Below, piece by piece: positions 15,884 through 24,946 of a stretch of DNA of 64,000 nt; the first letter of the stretch is position 1; every line of letters starts with the position of its first letter. The DNA is taken from contig CAZHPA010000006.1 of assembly GCA_964533945.1 (NCBI GenBank), forward strand, positions 1 to 64,000, read 5' to 3'. Origin of the DNA: CAZHPA01 sp964533945 (GTDB taxonomy: Bacteria > Bacillota > Clostridia > Lachnospirales > WRBF01). Both the position numbers and the translations under genes were made by a program. The notes below the pieces were generated by a model. It saw nothing but the letters and a program-made list of their open reading frames with translations, was not told the origin of the DNA and did not search any database.

Positions 15884-15912
15884 TTGACTATAGTTAAAGC
15901 AGAATGTATTAT
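15884..15912 (+). promoter_or_regulatory. Sigma-A promoter for corC-ispD-rpe
   Basis: TTGACT (15884-15889), 17 bp, TATTAT (15907-15912), about 30 bp upstream of the CorC-family start. The next two genes follow with short gaps, so it probably drives all three. Confidence 0.65.
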
Positions 15913-15944
15913 TATAAAATAACACCTTGGAGGTTTGATACAAA

Positions 15945-17201
15945 TTGTTAGTAAATATAGCAGCGCTTATAGCTCTTGCGATACTAAATATAGTTTTTTC
16001 AGCGGCAGAAACTTCCCTTTTTTCAGCAAATATAAGCAAAGTTAAGGAAAAAGCCAAAGAAGGAAACAAAAAAGCTATTATTTTTAAAGAAGCGTTAAAA
16101 AATAAATCAAAATTTTTAACAGTTACCAGCGCAGGAATGTTTTTAACAAGCTTGCTTTTTACTTTATGTACTATTTTTAGCTCTATTGAAATTGCAGCTA
16201 AAATTGCAGCAAGCATTTTACACGTTGTTTTAATATTCGTTGTTGCTTCATACATATTTTTTATTTTGGGGCAAATTACTGCTAAACGTGTTGCTTTAAA
16301 AAATTGCGAAAATGTTGGCTATGCTTTAATTGGCTTTGTTGTTGCATGTTCTAAAATATTATTTCCAATTACTGCTATTTCTTCTTTTATTTCAAATTTA
16401 ATTATTAAAGCAGTTGGCGTTAACATGGAAGACAAAAAAATGAAAGAAGAAGAATTTTATTTGCCAAATTCTCTAATTACAGAGATTACAGAAAGCAGAA
16501 TTGAAATGATTAACAATGTTTTTGAATTTGATGATAAAATAGTAGGCGATATTGCAATCCATAGAAAAGATATAGTTGCGCTTGATGTTTCATCAACAAT
16601 GGAAGAAATAACAACAATTATTAAAGAGCAAAAATATTCAAGAATACCCATATATGAAGAAAATATAGACAACATAATCGGCATACTTCATATTAAAGAC
16701 TTTTTGCAATATATTTTAAACAATAATGGCAAACTTGAAGCTGTTAATTTACGTAAAATGTTGTATAAGCCGTATTTTTTCCCAATTTCAAAAAAGACCG
16801 ACGAACTGTTTAATGAGATGAAATTAAATAAAACTCATATAGCTATAATAATAGATGAATACGGCGGAACAGCGGGTTTGGTTACTATGGAAGACTTAAT
16901 AGAAGAAATTATGGGCAACATACTTGATGAATATGACGATGAGGAATTGCCCGATATAAATAAAATAGACGAAAACACATATGAAATTAATGGTACGGCA
17001 AGCCTTGAAGCTGTTTCGGATGTTCTTGATATAAGCTTGCCAACAGACCAATTTGATACGTTGGGTGGGTTTTTAATAGGGCAAATAGGGCATATTCCAA
17101 AAGATGGAGAAAAACCAGAAATTGAATTTGGAGGTATGTTATTTAAAGTTAACAAATCAGAAGGAAAAAGAATTGGAACGGTTTTAGTTTGCAAAATATA
17201 G
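15945..17201 (+). CDS. HlyC/CorC (CNNM-CBS) family transporter
   Basis: 418 residues: an N-terminal CNNM membrane domain with four hydrophobic segments (about 1-170), a pair of CBS domains (about 205-325, with IPIYEENIDNIIGILHIKDF and IDEYGGTAGLVTMEDLIEEI), and a CorC_HlyC domain at the end (DQFDTLGGFLIGQIGHIPK). The family carries magnesium or other divalent cations, regulated by nucleotide binding to the CBS pair; it is not a toxin despite the old HlyC name. TTG start behind GGAGG. First gene of an apparent unit with ispD and rpe, with no obvious functional link. Confidence 0.9.
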   Translation: MLVNIAALIALAILNIVFSAAETSLFSANISKVKEKAKEGNKKAIIFKEALKNKSKFLTVTSAGMFLTSLLFTLCTIFSSIEIAAKIAASILHVVLIFVVASYIFFILGQITAKRVALKNCENVGYALIGFVVACSKILFPITAISSFISNLIIKAVGVNMEDKKMKEEEFYLPNSLITEITESRIEMINNVFEFDDKIVGDIAIHRKDIVALDVSSTMEEITTIIKEQKYSRIPIYEENIDNIIGILHIKDFLQYILNNNGKLEAVNLRKMLYKPYFFPISKKTDELFNEMKLNKTHIAIIIDEYGGTAGLVTMEDLIEEIMGNILDEYDDEELPDINKIDENTYEINGTASLEAVSDVLDISLPTDQFDTLGGFLIGQIGHIPKDGEKPEIEFGGMLFKVNKSEGKRIGTVLVCKI

Positions 17202-17228
17202 TTTGTAAGATACAAAAGGAGAATGAAA

Positions 17229-17909
17229 ATGGTAACAGCAATAATACTTGCTGCTGGCAAAGGAATGCGAATAAATTCTGTAGTTCCAAAACAATTTATT
17301 GAAATATATGAAACACCAATACTTGCGTATACGCTTAAAACTTTCCAACAATGTGATATAATAGACGAAATTATTATAGTAACTTCAAGAGAGTTTGCAG
17401 ATTATTGCGGCTACGAAATAGTTGACAAATATAACATAACAAAAGTTCAAGGTAAAATAATAGTAGGTGGCAGTGAGCGCCAAGCTTCTGTATATAAAGG
17501 GCTTGAACAAACTGAAACCGAAGCTGTTGTAATACATGATGGCGTTCGCCCATTTGTAACCCAAAAAAATATTTACGATGTTGTTAATTGCCTTGATTTT
17601 AATGGCTTTGGCGGGGCAGATGCCTCAACACTTGCTGTAAAACCTAAAGATACAATAAGAACAAATAGCCAAACACTTGATAGAAGCAACTTATGGGTAG
17701 TTCAAACGCCACAAGCTTTTAAAACAAGCATTCTTAAAGAAGCGCACGAAAAAGCTATTAAAGATAAGTTTTTAGCAACAGACGATATTCAACTAGTAGA
17801 ACGCATTGGAGCTAAAATTGAAATTATTGAAGGAAGCTACAAGAATATTAAAATTACAACAGAAGATGATTTGGCGTTTGCACAACTCCAATTATTAAAA
17901 TCACATTAA
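17229..17909 (+). CDS. ispD: 2-C-methyl-D-erythritol 4-phosphate cytidylyltransferase
   Basis: 226 residues from ATG 17229, chosen because AAAAGGAG lies 8 nt away; ATG 17223 is too close. It transfers CMP from CTP to methylerythritol phosphate, step three of the MEP isoprenoid pathway. The nucleotide-binding signature AIILAAGKGMRI...PKQFI is at 4-24, with HDGVRPFV in the middle and the conserved TDDIQLVE near residue 180. Length matches the family (about 230). No ispF is adjacent; IspD alone sits between corC and rpe. Confidence 0.95.
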   Translation: MVTAIILAAGKGMRINSVVPKQFIEIYETPILAYTLKTFQQCDIIDEIIIVTSREFADYCGYEIVDKYNITKVQGKIIVGGSERQASVYKGLEQTETEAVVIHDGVRPFVTQKNIYDVVNCLDFNGFGGADASTLAVKPKDTIRTNSQTLDRSNLWVVQTPQAFKTSILKEAHEKAIKDKFLATDDIQLVERIGAKIEIIEGSYKNIKITTEDDLAFAQLQLLKSH

Positions 17910-17940
17910 AAACAATATTAAAAATAAAGGAAGAATAAAT

Positions 17941-18597
17941 ATGACTAAGATTTCACCCTCCATATTAACAGCAAACTTTGCATATATCGGAGATGCTATT
18001 ATGCAGCTTAATAATTCAGAGGCAGATTATATTCATTGTGATATTATGGATGGTATTTTTGTTCCGAACATTTCGTTTGGTTTGCCCGTTATTAAAGATA
18101 TTAGACCGTTAACAAATAAAGTTCTTGACGTTCATTTAATGATACAAGAACCACTTAATTATATTGATGAATTTTCAAGCTGCGGAGCAGATATTATAAC
18201 AATACACGCCGAATGCCAATCTGCAACGCATCTTCAACGTGCGCTATCTAAAATTAAAGCAAACGGCAAAAAAGCTGGTGTTGCATTAAACCCTGCAACA
18301 AACCCATATGTTTTGGATTATGTTTTTGGCGACATTGATTTAATTTTAATAATGTCTGTTAATCCCGGATTTGGAGGGCAAAAATTTATACCACAAGTGC
18401 TTTATAAAATAGAGGAAGTTGCAAATAAAGTCTCAAAACTTTCACTTCCTATAGAAATAGAAGTTGATGGCGGAGTTAATTTTGAAAATGCACGCTTAAT
18501 AAAAGATGCCGGAGCTAATGTTTTAGTTGCCGGAAGTGCTGTTTTTAATGGAAATAATATTATAGACAACGTTAGTAAACTAAAAAGCTCTTTATGA
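17941..18597 (+). CDS. rpe: Ribulose-phosphate 3-epimerase
   Basis: 218 residues, a TIM barrel. It interconverts ribulose 5-phosphate and xylulose 5-phosphate in the pentose phosphate pathway. Metal ligands and active-site motifs are present: ISPSILTANF at the start, HCDIMDGIFVPN (catalytic Asp and metal His), VHLMIQEP, MSVNPGFGGQ and EVDGGVN. GGAAG ribosome site. In many Firmicutes rpe lies beside rsgA; here it follows ispD. Confidence 0.96.
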   Translation: MTKISPSILTANFAYIGDAIMQLNNSEADYIHCDIMDGIFVPNISFGLPVIKDIRPLTNKVLDVHLMIQEPLNYIDEFSSCGADIITIHAECQSATHLQRALSKIKANGKKAGVALNPATNPYVLDYVFGDIDLILIMSVNPGFGGQKFIPQVLYKIEEVANKVSKLSLPIEIEVDGGVNFENARLIKDAGANVLVAGSAVFNGNNIIDNVSKLKSSL

Positions 18598-18608
18598 CAA
18601 AAAATAAC

Positions 18609-18637
18609 TTTACTTTTTTTGGAATAGTATGTATAAT
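18609..18637 (+). promoter_or_regulatory. Sigma-A promoter for rsmD-coaD
   Basis: TTTACT (18609-18614), 17 bp, TATAAT (18632-18637), 40 bp upstream of the rsmD start, just after the rpe stop. Confidence 0.6.
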
Positions 18638-18676
18638 AAATTGGGAAATATACACATAAAGTAAAGGTGCTTAAAA

Positions 18677-19228
18677 ATGAGAGTAATTGCCGGATATGCA
18701 AAGGGAATGAAATTAATTTCTAAAAGCGGAAATAAAACCCGACCAACTACCGATAGATTAAAAGAAACACTTTTTAATATAATTGCCAACGAAATATTTG
18801 AACGTTCTTTTTTAGATATTTTTAGCGGCAGCGGCGCAATTGGCATTGAAGCACTTAGCCGTGGAGCAAGTGAAGCAACCTTTATAGAAAATTGCAAAGA
18901 ATGCGTTTCAATTATAAATAAAAATTTAACCGCGACTAATTTAGCAGAAAAATCTAATGTCTTTTGCGGAGATTTTGCATTAATGTTAAAGCTGCTTTAT
19001 AAAAAGGGAAAAAAATTTGATGTTATATTTTTAGACCCACCATATTACAAAGGGCTTGCATATGAAACGCTTTGTCTTATTGATAAATTCCAGCTTTTAA
19101 GTGAAGATGGCATAATTATTACCGAACAAGGAAGCTTGGAAAAGTTACCAAAAATAAACGGTTTATTAATATATAGAGAAAAAGTATTAAAAACAACTAC
19201 TTTTGTATTTTTAAAGAAAGAATCTTGA
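18677..19228 (+). CDS. rsmD: 16S rRNA (guanine(966)-N2)-methyltransferase RsmD
   Basis: 183 residues. N-terminal MRVIAGYAKGMKL and RPTTDRLKETLFNI are characteristic; the SAM-binding loop is DIFSGSGAIGIEALSRGA and the catalytic motif IV is DPPY in FLDPPYYKG. It methylates G966 of 16S rRNA during small-subunit assembly. The coaD gene follows 9 nt later, the usual rsmD-coaD pair of Firmicutes. Confidence 0.96.
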   Translation: MRVIAGYAKGMKLISKSGNKTRPTTDRLKETLFNIIANEIFERSFLDIFSGSGAIGIEALSRGASEATFIENCKECVSIINKNLTATNLAEKSNVFCGDFALMLKLLYKKGKKFDVIFLDPPYYKGLAYETLCLIDKFQLLSEDGIIITEQGSLEKLPKINGLLIYREKVLKTTTFVFLKKES

Positions 19229-19237
19229 GGTGTTGCA

Positions 19238-19717
19238 ATGATTGCGCTTTATCCGGGAAGTTTCGACCCTGTTACAAACGGGCATATGGATATTATTAAA
19301 AGAGTTGCTAAAATAGCACAAAAATTAATTATTGCAGTATTAATAAATTCTTCCAAACAACCTTTTTTCAGTATAGAAAAAAGACTCGAACACCTTAAAA
19401 TCTTAACAAAAGATTTTAAAAATGTTGAGGTTAACTCATTTAATGGGTTAACTGCCGAATTTGCAAAAGAAAAGGGCGTTAATGTAATTGTTAAAGGACT
19501 TAGAAATGTTTCAGACTTTGAGCTTGAAGCTGTAACTGCATCTGTAAACCGGCATTTATCAAGCAATAAATTGGAAACGTTTTTTATTCCGGCAAGCTCT
19601 GAAAATATGTTTTTAAGTTCAAGCGTTGTTAAAGAAATTGTGCGTTATGGAAACAGCGTTAAAGGGCTTGTGCCTGACATAATTGAAGCGGAGCTTTCTG
19701 CCGCTAAATGGAGGTGA
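19238..19717 (+). CDS. coaD: Phosphopantetheine adenylyltransferase
   Basis: 159 residues, the family length. It makes dephospho-CoA from 4'-phosphopantetheine and ATP, the penultimate step of CoA synthesis. The nucleotidyltransferase motif GSFDPVTNGH is at 7-16, VKGLRNVSDFELE in the middle, and the SSSVVKEI motif near residue 128 binds ATP phosphates. TTGAGGTG ribosome site. Its stop overlaps the ribosome site of the next gene. Confidence 0.97.
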   Translation: MIALYPGSFDPVTNGHMDIIKRVAKIAQKLIIAVLINSSKQPFFSIEKRLEHLKILTKDFKNVEVNSFNGLTAEFAKEKGVNVIVKGLRNVSDFELEAVTASVNRHLSSNKLETFFIPASSENMFLSSSVVKEIVRYGNSVKGLVPDIIEAELSAAKWR

Positions 19718-19721
19718 TTTT

Positions 19722-20228
19722 GTGGAGTCTTTCATGGAATATATAGATGAACTGGAAGACATACTTGATGCCGGACGTGGGCGGCCGTTTACCAGTAAAA
19801 TATCAATAGATAAAGAAAAAGCGTATGACATTATTGGTGAAATGCGTTTAAATTTACCTCAAGAAATTAGACAAGCTCAAAAAATAATTGAAGACCACGA
19901 TAGAATTATTGAAGATGCAAAAAACAAAGCAACTTCAATAATTAAAGAAGCGGAAATGCGTGCAGATGAAATAACGGGCGACCATGAAATATATAAATTG
20001 GCAACGGAAGCCGCCGAAAAGCTTGTTGACGAAGCTAAGAAATATTCTCGTGATGTTAGAATTGGAACTATGAACTATGTGGAAGAAATTTTAACCAAAA
20101 CAGAAAAGGTTGTTAAATTAACTCTTGAAAACGTTTCTAAAAGCTTTAGAGATGCAGAAGACGATTTAAATAACACAGTCGGAAGAATTCATGAAAATAA
20201 GCAAGAAATAAGAGGGAGAAAAGAATAA
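19722..20228 (+). CDS. Coiled-coil protein downstream of coaD (ATP synthase b-subunit-like)
   Basis: 168 residues from GTG 19722, chosen because GGAGG ends 7 nt upstream; the ribosome site lies in the end of coaD. It is highly charged and helical, with repeats of A/E/K heptads (IIEDHDRIIEDAKNKATSII). Such proteins are often annotated as ATPase or V-type ATPase subunit H-like because of the coiled coil alone; no catalytic motif is present. Similar genes commonly sit between coaD and the sporulation gene ylbJ in Clostridia, as here. The cellular role is unknown. Confidence 0.7.
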   Translation: MESFMEYIDELEDILDAGRGRPFTSKISIDKEKAYDIIGEMRLNLPQEIRQAQKIIEDHDRIIEDAKNKATSIIKEAEMRADEITGDHEIYKLATEAAEKLVDEAKKYSRDVRIGTMNYVEEILTKTEKVVKLTLENVSKSFRDAEDDLNNTVGRIHENKQEIRGRKE

Positions 20229-20250
20229 TTATTAGATGTGGCGTAAAAAC

Positions 20251-20271
20251 CCCCGGCTTTAGCCGCGGGGA
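20251..20271 (+). mobile_element. IS605-type terminal hairpin
   Basis: CCCCGGCT and AGCCGCGGGG form a stem around TT, typical of IS200/IS605 ends. It precedes the truncated tnpB fragment and probably marks what remains of the left side of the relic. Confidence 0.5.
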
Positions 20272-20303
20272 TATAAGCTGCTGTTTTCAAAATTTAGTTA
20301 AGG

Positions 20304-20474
20304 TGTTTAGTAAAAGCAGTTAGGCGCGGTTTGTATCAAAGCAAAAACGGAATAACTATAAACGCCGATGTTAACGGTGCTTTAAATATACTTCGTAAAA
20401 GTAAGCAGAAGTTCAATTACGAACAATTGCGTATAGGGCTTTTGGCTAGCCCTCAAAGAATAAGGGTAGCTTAA
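20304..20474 (+). pseudogene. tnpB 3' fragment
   Basis: Reads LVKAVRRGLYQSKNG then INADVNGALNILRK, the last RuvC motif of a TnpB protein, followed by a short tail to TAA 20472-20474. The N-terminal ~85% of the gene is absent and there is no start. The motif differs from the IStron TnpB (DRDFNAAIN), so this is another lineage. The rest of the 296-bp gap up to ylbJ holds only the IS end hairpins. Confidence 0.8.
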
Positions 20475-20481
20475 GTTACCA

Positions 20482-20526
20482 AACTTCTTTTAAAGAATTC
20501 CCTAATTTCAGATATGGGAAGAAGTT
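20482..20526 (+). mobile_element. IS605-type right-end hairpin
   Basis: AACTTCTT (20482-20489) and AAGAAGTT (20519-20526) enclose a second stem TTCCC/GGGAA. It ends exactly at the ylbJ stop codon, so the insertion abutted the convergent gene without breaking it. Confidence 0.5.
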
Positions 20527-21694
20527 AATCCCTTTCCCAAAAATAAAAAATTAAAACAACTATAAACATAACCGCAATCGAAGCAACAAAATTAACAGAC
20601 GAAAAGGCAAGCTTTTCAACTATTTTGTTACTATATGCCACAGCTGAAATTTCGGGCTTAAATTTGAAAAACGGAAACAATATGCTTGCAACAACAACGC
20701 TAATTAGCGAATGAAGTGCTTTTGAAGCTATGTATATAAATGGGTTTATGTCTGCCTTATGCAAAAAGCTAATTGCTTGCGCATGAATTGAAAATCCACC
20801 AAAAGACAAAACAGAAACCGCCGCTAACAATTGGGCTTTTGAAGGCACTGTTTCGGATATAATTTTTGTTCCATTGGTTATTTCCATAATCCCAACAAAA
20901 AAGCCTTTATAAACTTCATCGCTAATGCCAAAAAAGCTAAGTGCTTCCGAAAATATATAATTTGTTGCACCAACAACATTAGTAATTTCAAGTACTTCAA
21001 CAATGACGCAAAACAAAATTATAAATCCGCCAACAACTAATATTGTTTCCATGGCATTTCTAACGCTATCCCCCAATATTTGTCCGAGGCTGCGTCCATC
21101 TTGATTTCTTGCAATTTTCATGCTGTTAAGTGCATTTTTGGCTGTGTTTTTTGATTTAATTTGTTTTTCTGTTTTGTGTTCGTATTTATAATATTTCATA
21201 ACAACGCCGGTTACTATGGCAGATATGTAATGGGAAAACATAAAAAAATAGCCAATTGCTTTTGAATTAAACATTGAAACGCCAACTGCTCCAAGCATAA
21301 ATAGTGGACCCGAATTGTTTACAAACCCAACAAGTCTTTGAGCCTCTGTTTTGGATAGCAAGTTTTTTTGTTTTAAATCGGATACGGTTTTTGCCCCCAT
21401 AGGGTAGCCAGACATCATTCCCGTTATTAATGCAAAGCCGCCGCAACCAGGAACGCCGAAAACAGGGCGCATTACAGGTTCTAAAAGCGTTCCTAAAAAG
21501 CTAACAAACCCAAGCCCAACCAATATGTTCGTTCCAATTATAAAAGGCAAAAGCGAAGGCAAAACATTGTTGAACCAAAGGCCAAGCCCTTGCCTTGAAG
21601 CCGCAATCATTTGGGTTGGAAATAAAATGATTAGTATATTGAAAATTGCTACTGCAATTGGTATAATGAAAGATATATAATTTTTTGGCTTCAC
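20525..21694 (-). CDS. ylbJ: Sporulation integral membrane protein YlbJ
   Basis: 389 residues from GTG 21694, chosen because AAAGGAG lies 10 nt upstream and MKPKNYISFIIP then begins the first membrane helix. Eight or so hydrophobic segments with nucleoside-transporter-gate-like motifs (MRPVFGVPGCGGFALITGMMSGYPMG split over the third segment). YlbJ is needed for spore cortex formation in Bacillus and is restricted to spore formers. It is encoded opposite to rsmD-coaD, near which it is usually found. Its 3' end touches an IS relic. Confidence 0.92.
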   Translation of the reverse strand: MKPKNYISFIIPIAVAIFNILIILFPTQMIAASRQGLGLWFNNVLPSLLPFIIGTNILVGLGFVSFLGTLLEPVMRPVFGVPGCGGFALITGMMSGYPMGAKTVSDLKQKNLLSKTEAQRLVGFVNNSGPLFMLGAVGVSMFNSKAIGYFFMFSHYISAIVTGVVMKYYKYEHKTEKQIKSKNTAKNALNSMKIARNQDGRSLGQILGDSVRNAMETILVVGGFIILFCVIVEVLEITNVVGATNYIFSEALSFFGISDEVYKGFFVGIMEITNGTKIISETVPSKAQLLAAVSVLSFGGFSIHAQAISFLHKADINPFIYIASKALHSLISVVVASILFPFFKFKPEISAVAYSNKIVEKLAFSSVNFVASIAVMFIVVLIFYFWERD

Positions 21695-21764
21695 CTTGAC
21701 CAAACTCCTTTTAGCATTAATTATATTCAAGTTGTTCCAATTTATGAATAGGAGCGAACAGGAA

Positions 21765-23276
21765 ATGATAAAAAAACCCAAAAGACAAATACGGCGTGTT
21801 GTTAAAAAGCCTTCTAAAAAGCAATCAGTTAATTATTCAGGTGTTATTTTGGTGTTTTTAATTTTCCTTACTGTTTTTGCATATATATTTCGTGCTATAG
21901 TTGACTACGTTAATAAGCCTGATATATCTTTTGGGTTAGTAGCTTATGGAACAGTTGACATTCCACATGAAATAAATGCTTTAATAGTTAGAGACGAGCA
22001 AGTATATAAAGCTAATGCTTCAGGAAAATTAAGCTTTAATTATAACGAATATGATAAAATTAGAAAATCTTCTACAGTTTGCAATATTTTAGATGAACAA
22101 GCCGCTTTAGAAATTGCTGCAGGAATGTCTAAAATAGACCAAAAGATTTTAAATATACAGCAAAATATGAGAGGCGATATTTCTGTTTTTTATGAAGATG
22201 CACAGCTTAAAAACAAGCAAATTAAAAAAGCAGTCGATTCCAACATACCAAAGTTTCTAGCAACAGATACTTCAACTTTATACAATTTTAAAGAAACGGT
22301 TTCCCAAAATGTAAATATTAGAAACCAAATTCTTCTATCCGAAAACAGAGGAAGCATTGAAGGTATGGTTGATGAAAGAGAACGGTTTGATGTTGAACTT
22401 AGTAAAACAAAATCAACAATTGTTGCTGAAAAAGGCGGCATATTATCATATTTTGTTGATGGGTTTGAGGAAGTTTTAACAATTGAAAGCATTGACAAAA
22501 TAACGCCCGAACATCTTAGAATGACTTTTGAACAAAAAGACACCAGCACCAACAAAAACGTTCAAGCAGAAGATAAAGTTTTTAAAATTGTGCAGTCAAA
22601 CGATTGGCTTATTGCCTCATATATTCCAAACAACTTGTCTTATGAATTTAAAGAAGGCGATTTTAGAACAATTTATGTTAGCCAAAATAAAAATTTTATA
22701 CCGCTTGAAATGGAAATTGTTAAAATAGTTAAAGGCGAACAGGAAGACTTTGTTGTTTTTAAGTGCAGCAGAGATATTATAGACTTTTTAGCAGTTAGAA
22801 ATATTAAAATTAAAACAGTTGATACTAAACATAAAGGATATAAAATTGCTAAGGCGGCAGTAGTTGACAAAACACTTTTAAAAATCCCAAACGAATATGT
22901 GTATGAAACAAACAGCGGAGCTACTATTATAAAGCGAAGCGATATACTCGACGAACCTATTATTATAGATATTAACTCTAAAGATGAAATATATACATAT
23001 TTGCTGCTTGATTACAAAAACTTAAATATTGGTGATATTTTAGTTTTGCCTGAAGATAGGGAAAAGACATTTTCAGTTTCCGAAATTGAAAATGTTAAAG
23101 GTGTATATAAAGTTAATAAAGGTTATGCTAAGTTTACCAAAATTATAATTGACGAAAATACACCCGAAACAAACGGCTACTATATACTAGACCCCGCAAT
23201 TAACAAAACAATTATGATTTCTGATAGAATTATAACAGATGCTAAAAATATTATTGAAGGTCAAATTGTTTATTAG
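21765..23276 (+). CDS. HlyD-like membrane protein upstream of yggS-sepF
   Basis: 503 residues from ATG 21765 (AGGAG 10 nt upstream). A basic N-terminus (KKPKRQIRRVVKKPSKKQ) precedes one membrane helix at about 27-50. The rest is extracytoplasmic, with a barrel-sandwich-like region near residue 75-110 (VPHEINALIVRDEQ-like start) and a paired region near 330-390. The protein lacks the long coiled coil of true efflux adaptors. Genes of this type are regular neighbours of yggS and sepF in Clostridia; the exact role is not known. Divergent from ylbJ with 70 bp between starts. Confidence 0.7.
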   Translation: MIKKPKRQIRRVVKKPSKKQSVNYSGVILVFLIFLTVFAYIFRAIVDYVNKPDISFGLVAYGTVDIPHEINALIVRDEQVYKANASGKLSFNYNEYDKIRKSSTVCNILDEQAALEIAAGMSKIDQKILNIQQNMRGDISVFYEDAQLKNKQIKKAVDSNIPKFLATDTSTLYNFKETVSQNVNIRNQILLSENRGSIEGMVDERERFDVELSKTKSTIVAEKGGILSYFVDGFEEVLTIESIDKITPEHLRMTFEQKDTSTNKNVQAEDKVFKIVQSNDWLIASYIPNNLSYEFKEGDFRTIYVSQNKNFIPLEMEIVKIVKGEQEDFVVFKCSRDIIDFLAVRNIKIKTVDTKHKGYKIAKAAVVDKTLLKIPNEYVYETNSGATIIKRSDILDEPIIIDINSKDEIYTYLLLDYKNLNIGDILVLPEDREKTFSVSEIENVKGVYKVNKGYAKFTKIIIDENTPETNGYYILDPAINKTIMISDRIITDAKNIIEGQIVY

Positions 23277-23320
23277 TATTTTTTATTATTTATTACTTAT
23301 AGATGTAAGGAGAAATTTAT

Positions 23321-24004
23321 TTGTTTGATAAAATACAAGAAAACCTTAAGCAAATTAACTATAATATAGAAAAGGCAGCAGAAAAAAGCGGCAGAAAACC
23401 CGAAGAAATAATGCTTTTAGGTGTTACAAAAACAATAGAACCCGAAAATATAAACCATTTAATTTCTCTTGGGGTTAAAAATTTGGGGGAAAATAGAGTT
23501 CAGGAATTTTTAGAAAAATACTCTGTTTTAGGTAATTGTGCAAACTGGCATCATATTGGGCAACTGCAAACAAATAAAGTTAAATATATTATAGATAAAG
23601 TTGTTTTAATTCATTCTGTTGATAGCGAAAAGCTTGCGGCTGAAATTGACAGGCAGGCAAAAAAGCATAATAAAATTATGGATATTTTAATAGAAGTTAA
23701 CGTTGCAGAAGAACAAACAAAAGCGGGAATTTCTCTTTCAGAAGTTGAGTCATTAATTCAAAAAGTTAAGGAATTTGACAATATTTCAATAAAAGGTTTA
23801 ATGACTATAGCGCCTTTTGTCGAAAAAGCTAGAGAAAACAGGATAATTTTTAAAAAATTGTATCAAAAGTTTATTGACATTAAGGAAAAATACAATAATA
23901 ATATAAACATGCAATATTTATCTATGGGCATGACTAATGACTATGAAGTTGCCATTGAAGAAGGAGCTAATATCATTAGAGTTGGCACAGGTATTTTTAA
24001 ATAG
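23321..24004 (+). CDS. yggS: YggS/YlmE family PLP homeostasis protein
   Basis: 227 residues, a single-domain alanine-racemase-like barrel that binds pyridoxal phosphate and balances PLP and amino/keto-acid pools. The PLP lysine lies in LLGVTKTIEP (about residue 35), followed by GENRVQEF and HHIGQLQTNK; C-terminal LSMGMTNDYEVAIEEG contains the phosphate-binding Ser/Met/Gly segment. TTG start behind TAAGGAG. Located directly upstream of sepF, as in most Gram-positive bacteria. Confidence 0.95.
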   Translation: MFDKIQENLKQINYNIEKAAEKSGRKPEEIMLLGVTKTIEPENINHLISLGVKNLGENRVQEFLEKYSVLGNCANWHHIGQLQTNKVKYIIDKVVLIHSVDSEKLAAEIDRQAKKHNKIMDILIEVNVAEEQTKAGISLSEVESLIQKVKEFDNISIKGLMTIAPFVEKARENRIIFKKLYQKFIDIKEKYNNNINMQYLSMGMTNDYEVAIEEGANIIRVGTGIFK

Positions 24005-24052
24005 ATTTATAATTTAATGTAACAAGAAATAAAACACATCGGGGGAATAAAC

Positions 24053-24565
24053 ATGGGTGGTTTACTAAAGAAAATTCAAAATGCTATGCTTGGAGCACAA
24101 TTTGAAGACGAAGAAGACAGCTTGGACTACATTGATGAAGAATATGAAGAAAGAGAATATGTCCCCAAGACTGAACGGGAAAAAACTGATTTACCCATAA
24201 ATCGTGCAGCTAAAAAGCCGGCAAGCAAAGAATCGAATTTATTAACTATGCCAAATGCTGCTATTTTTGAAAACAATGTTGTCATTTGCAAGCCAAAGTC
24301 TGTTGATGATGCATCGGGTATTTGCAGGCAATTTAGAGAATCTTGCATATGTATCGTTTCCCTTGAAGGACTTGAAAATATGGAAGCTCAAAGAATAGCA
24401 GACGTTTTAAGCGGTGCTGCATTTGTGCTTGACGGAATTATAGAAAGAATTACCAATTCCGTTTTTGTAATGGCACCTATAGGTTATAGAGTTTCAAGTG
24501 AATTAAGAGAACAAATTAAATCTGGCTCCTCATTTTTGCCATGGCTTCTTTCAGGTCAAAAATAA
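24053..24565 (+). CDS. sepF: Cell division protein SepF
   Basis: 170 residues. The N-terminus MGGLLKKIQNAMLG is the amphipathic membrane anchor. An acidic, disordered linker covers about 18-75, and the conserved core (80-160) has the SepF motifs RQFRE, RIADVLSGAAFVLDGIIERI and NSVFVMAP. SepF bundles FtsZ filaments and tethers them to the membrane. CGGGGGAAT ribosome site. Confidence 0.95.
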   Translation: MGGLLKKIQNAMLGAQFEDEEDSLDYIDEEYEEREYVPKTEREKTDLPINRAAKKPASKESNLLTMPNAAIFENNVVICKPKSVDDASGICRQFRESCICIVSLEGLENMEAQRIADVLSGAAFVLDGIIERITNSVFVMAPIGYRVSSELREQIKSGSSFLPWLLSGQK

Positions 24566-24673
24566 TTAAATAGCTTAGTTGTGCCTTTTTAAATTAGAAG
24601 TTAAATTTTGTTGCCTTATTATTTGTATTTAAATAAATAGCTAGGGTTTTACATACATATGGAGTTGTCACAA

Positions 24674-24946
24674 ATGAATATTTTAATAATATCTATAGAC
24701 GTTTTTGCCAGAGTTTTAAATACTTTAATTTTTATTAGAGTTGTTGCATCATGGTTGTCGTTACCAAATGACAACCCAATTATGCAGCTTTTATACACTT
24801 TAACTGAGCCTATTTTATACCCAATACGCAGATTGCTTCAAAATTCGCCAATTGGAGGGCCGGGAATGGTACTTGATTTTTCCCCTATTATTTCCTTTGT
24901 ATTAATTGAGGTTGCTAAAAATGTTTTAATTGGAATACTGAAATGA
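24674..24946 (+). CDS. yggT: YggT/YlmG family membrane protein
   Basis: 90 residues from ATG 24674 (GGAG 9 nt upstream). Two hydrophobic segments with the family's RVVASWL and EPILYPIRRLL motifs between them. YggT proteins affect cell shape, septation and osmotic response. The stop overlaps the next gene by 4 nt (ATGA), so translation is coupled to ylmH. The first-frame ATG at 24659 lacks a ribosome site. Confidence 0.92.
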   Translation: MNILIISIDVFARVLNTLIFIRVVASWLSLPNDNPIMQLLYTLTEPILYPIRRLLQNSPIGGPGMVLDFSPIISFVLIEVAKNVLIGILK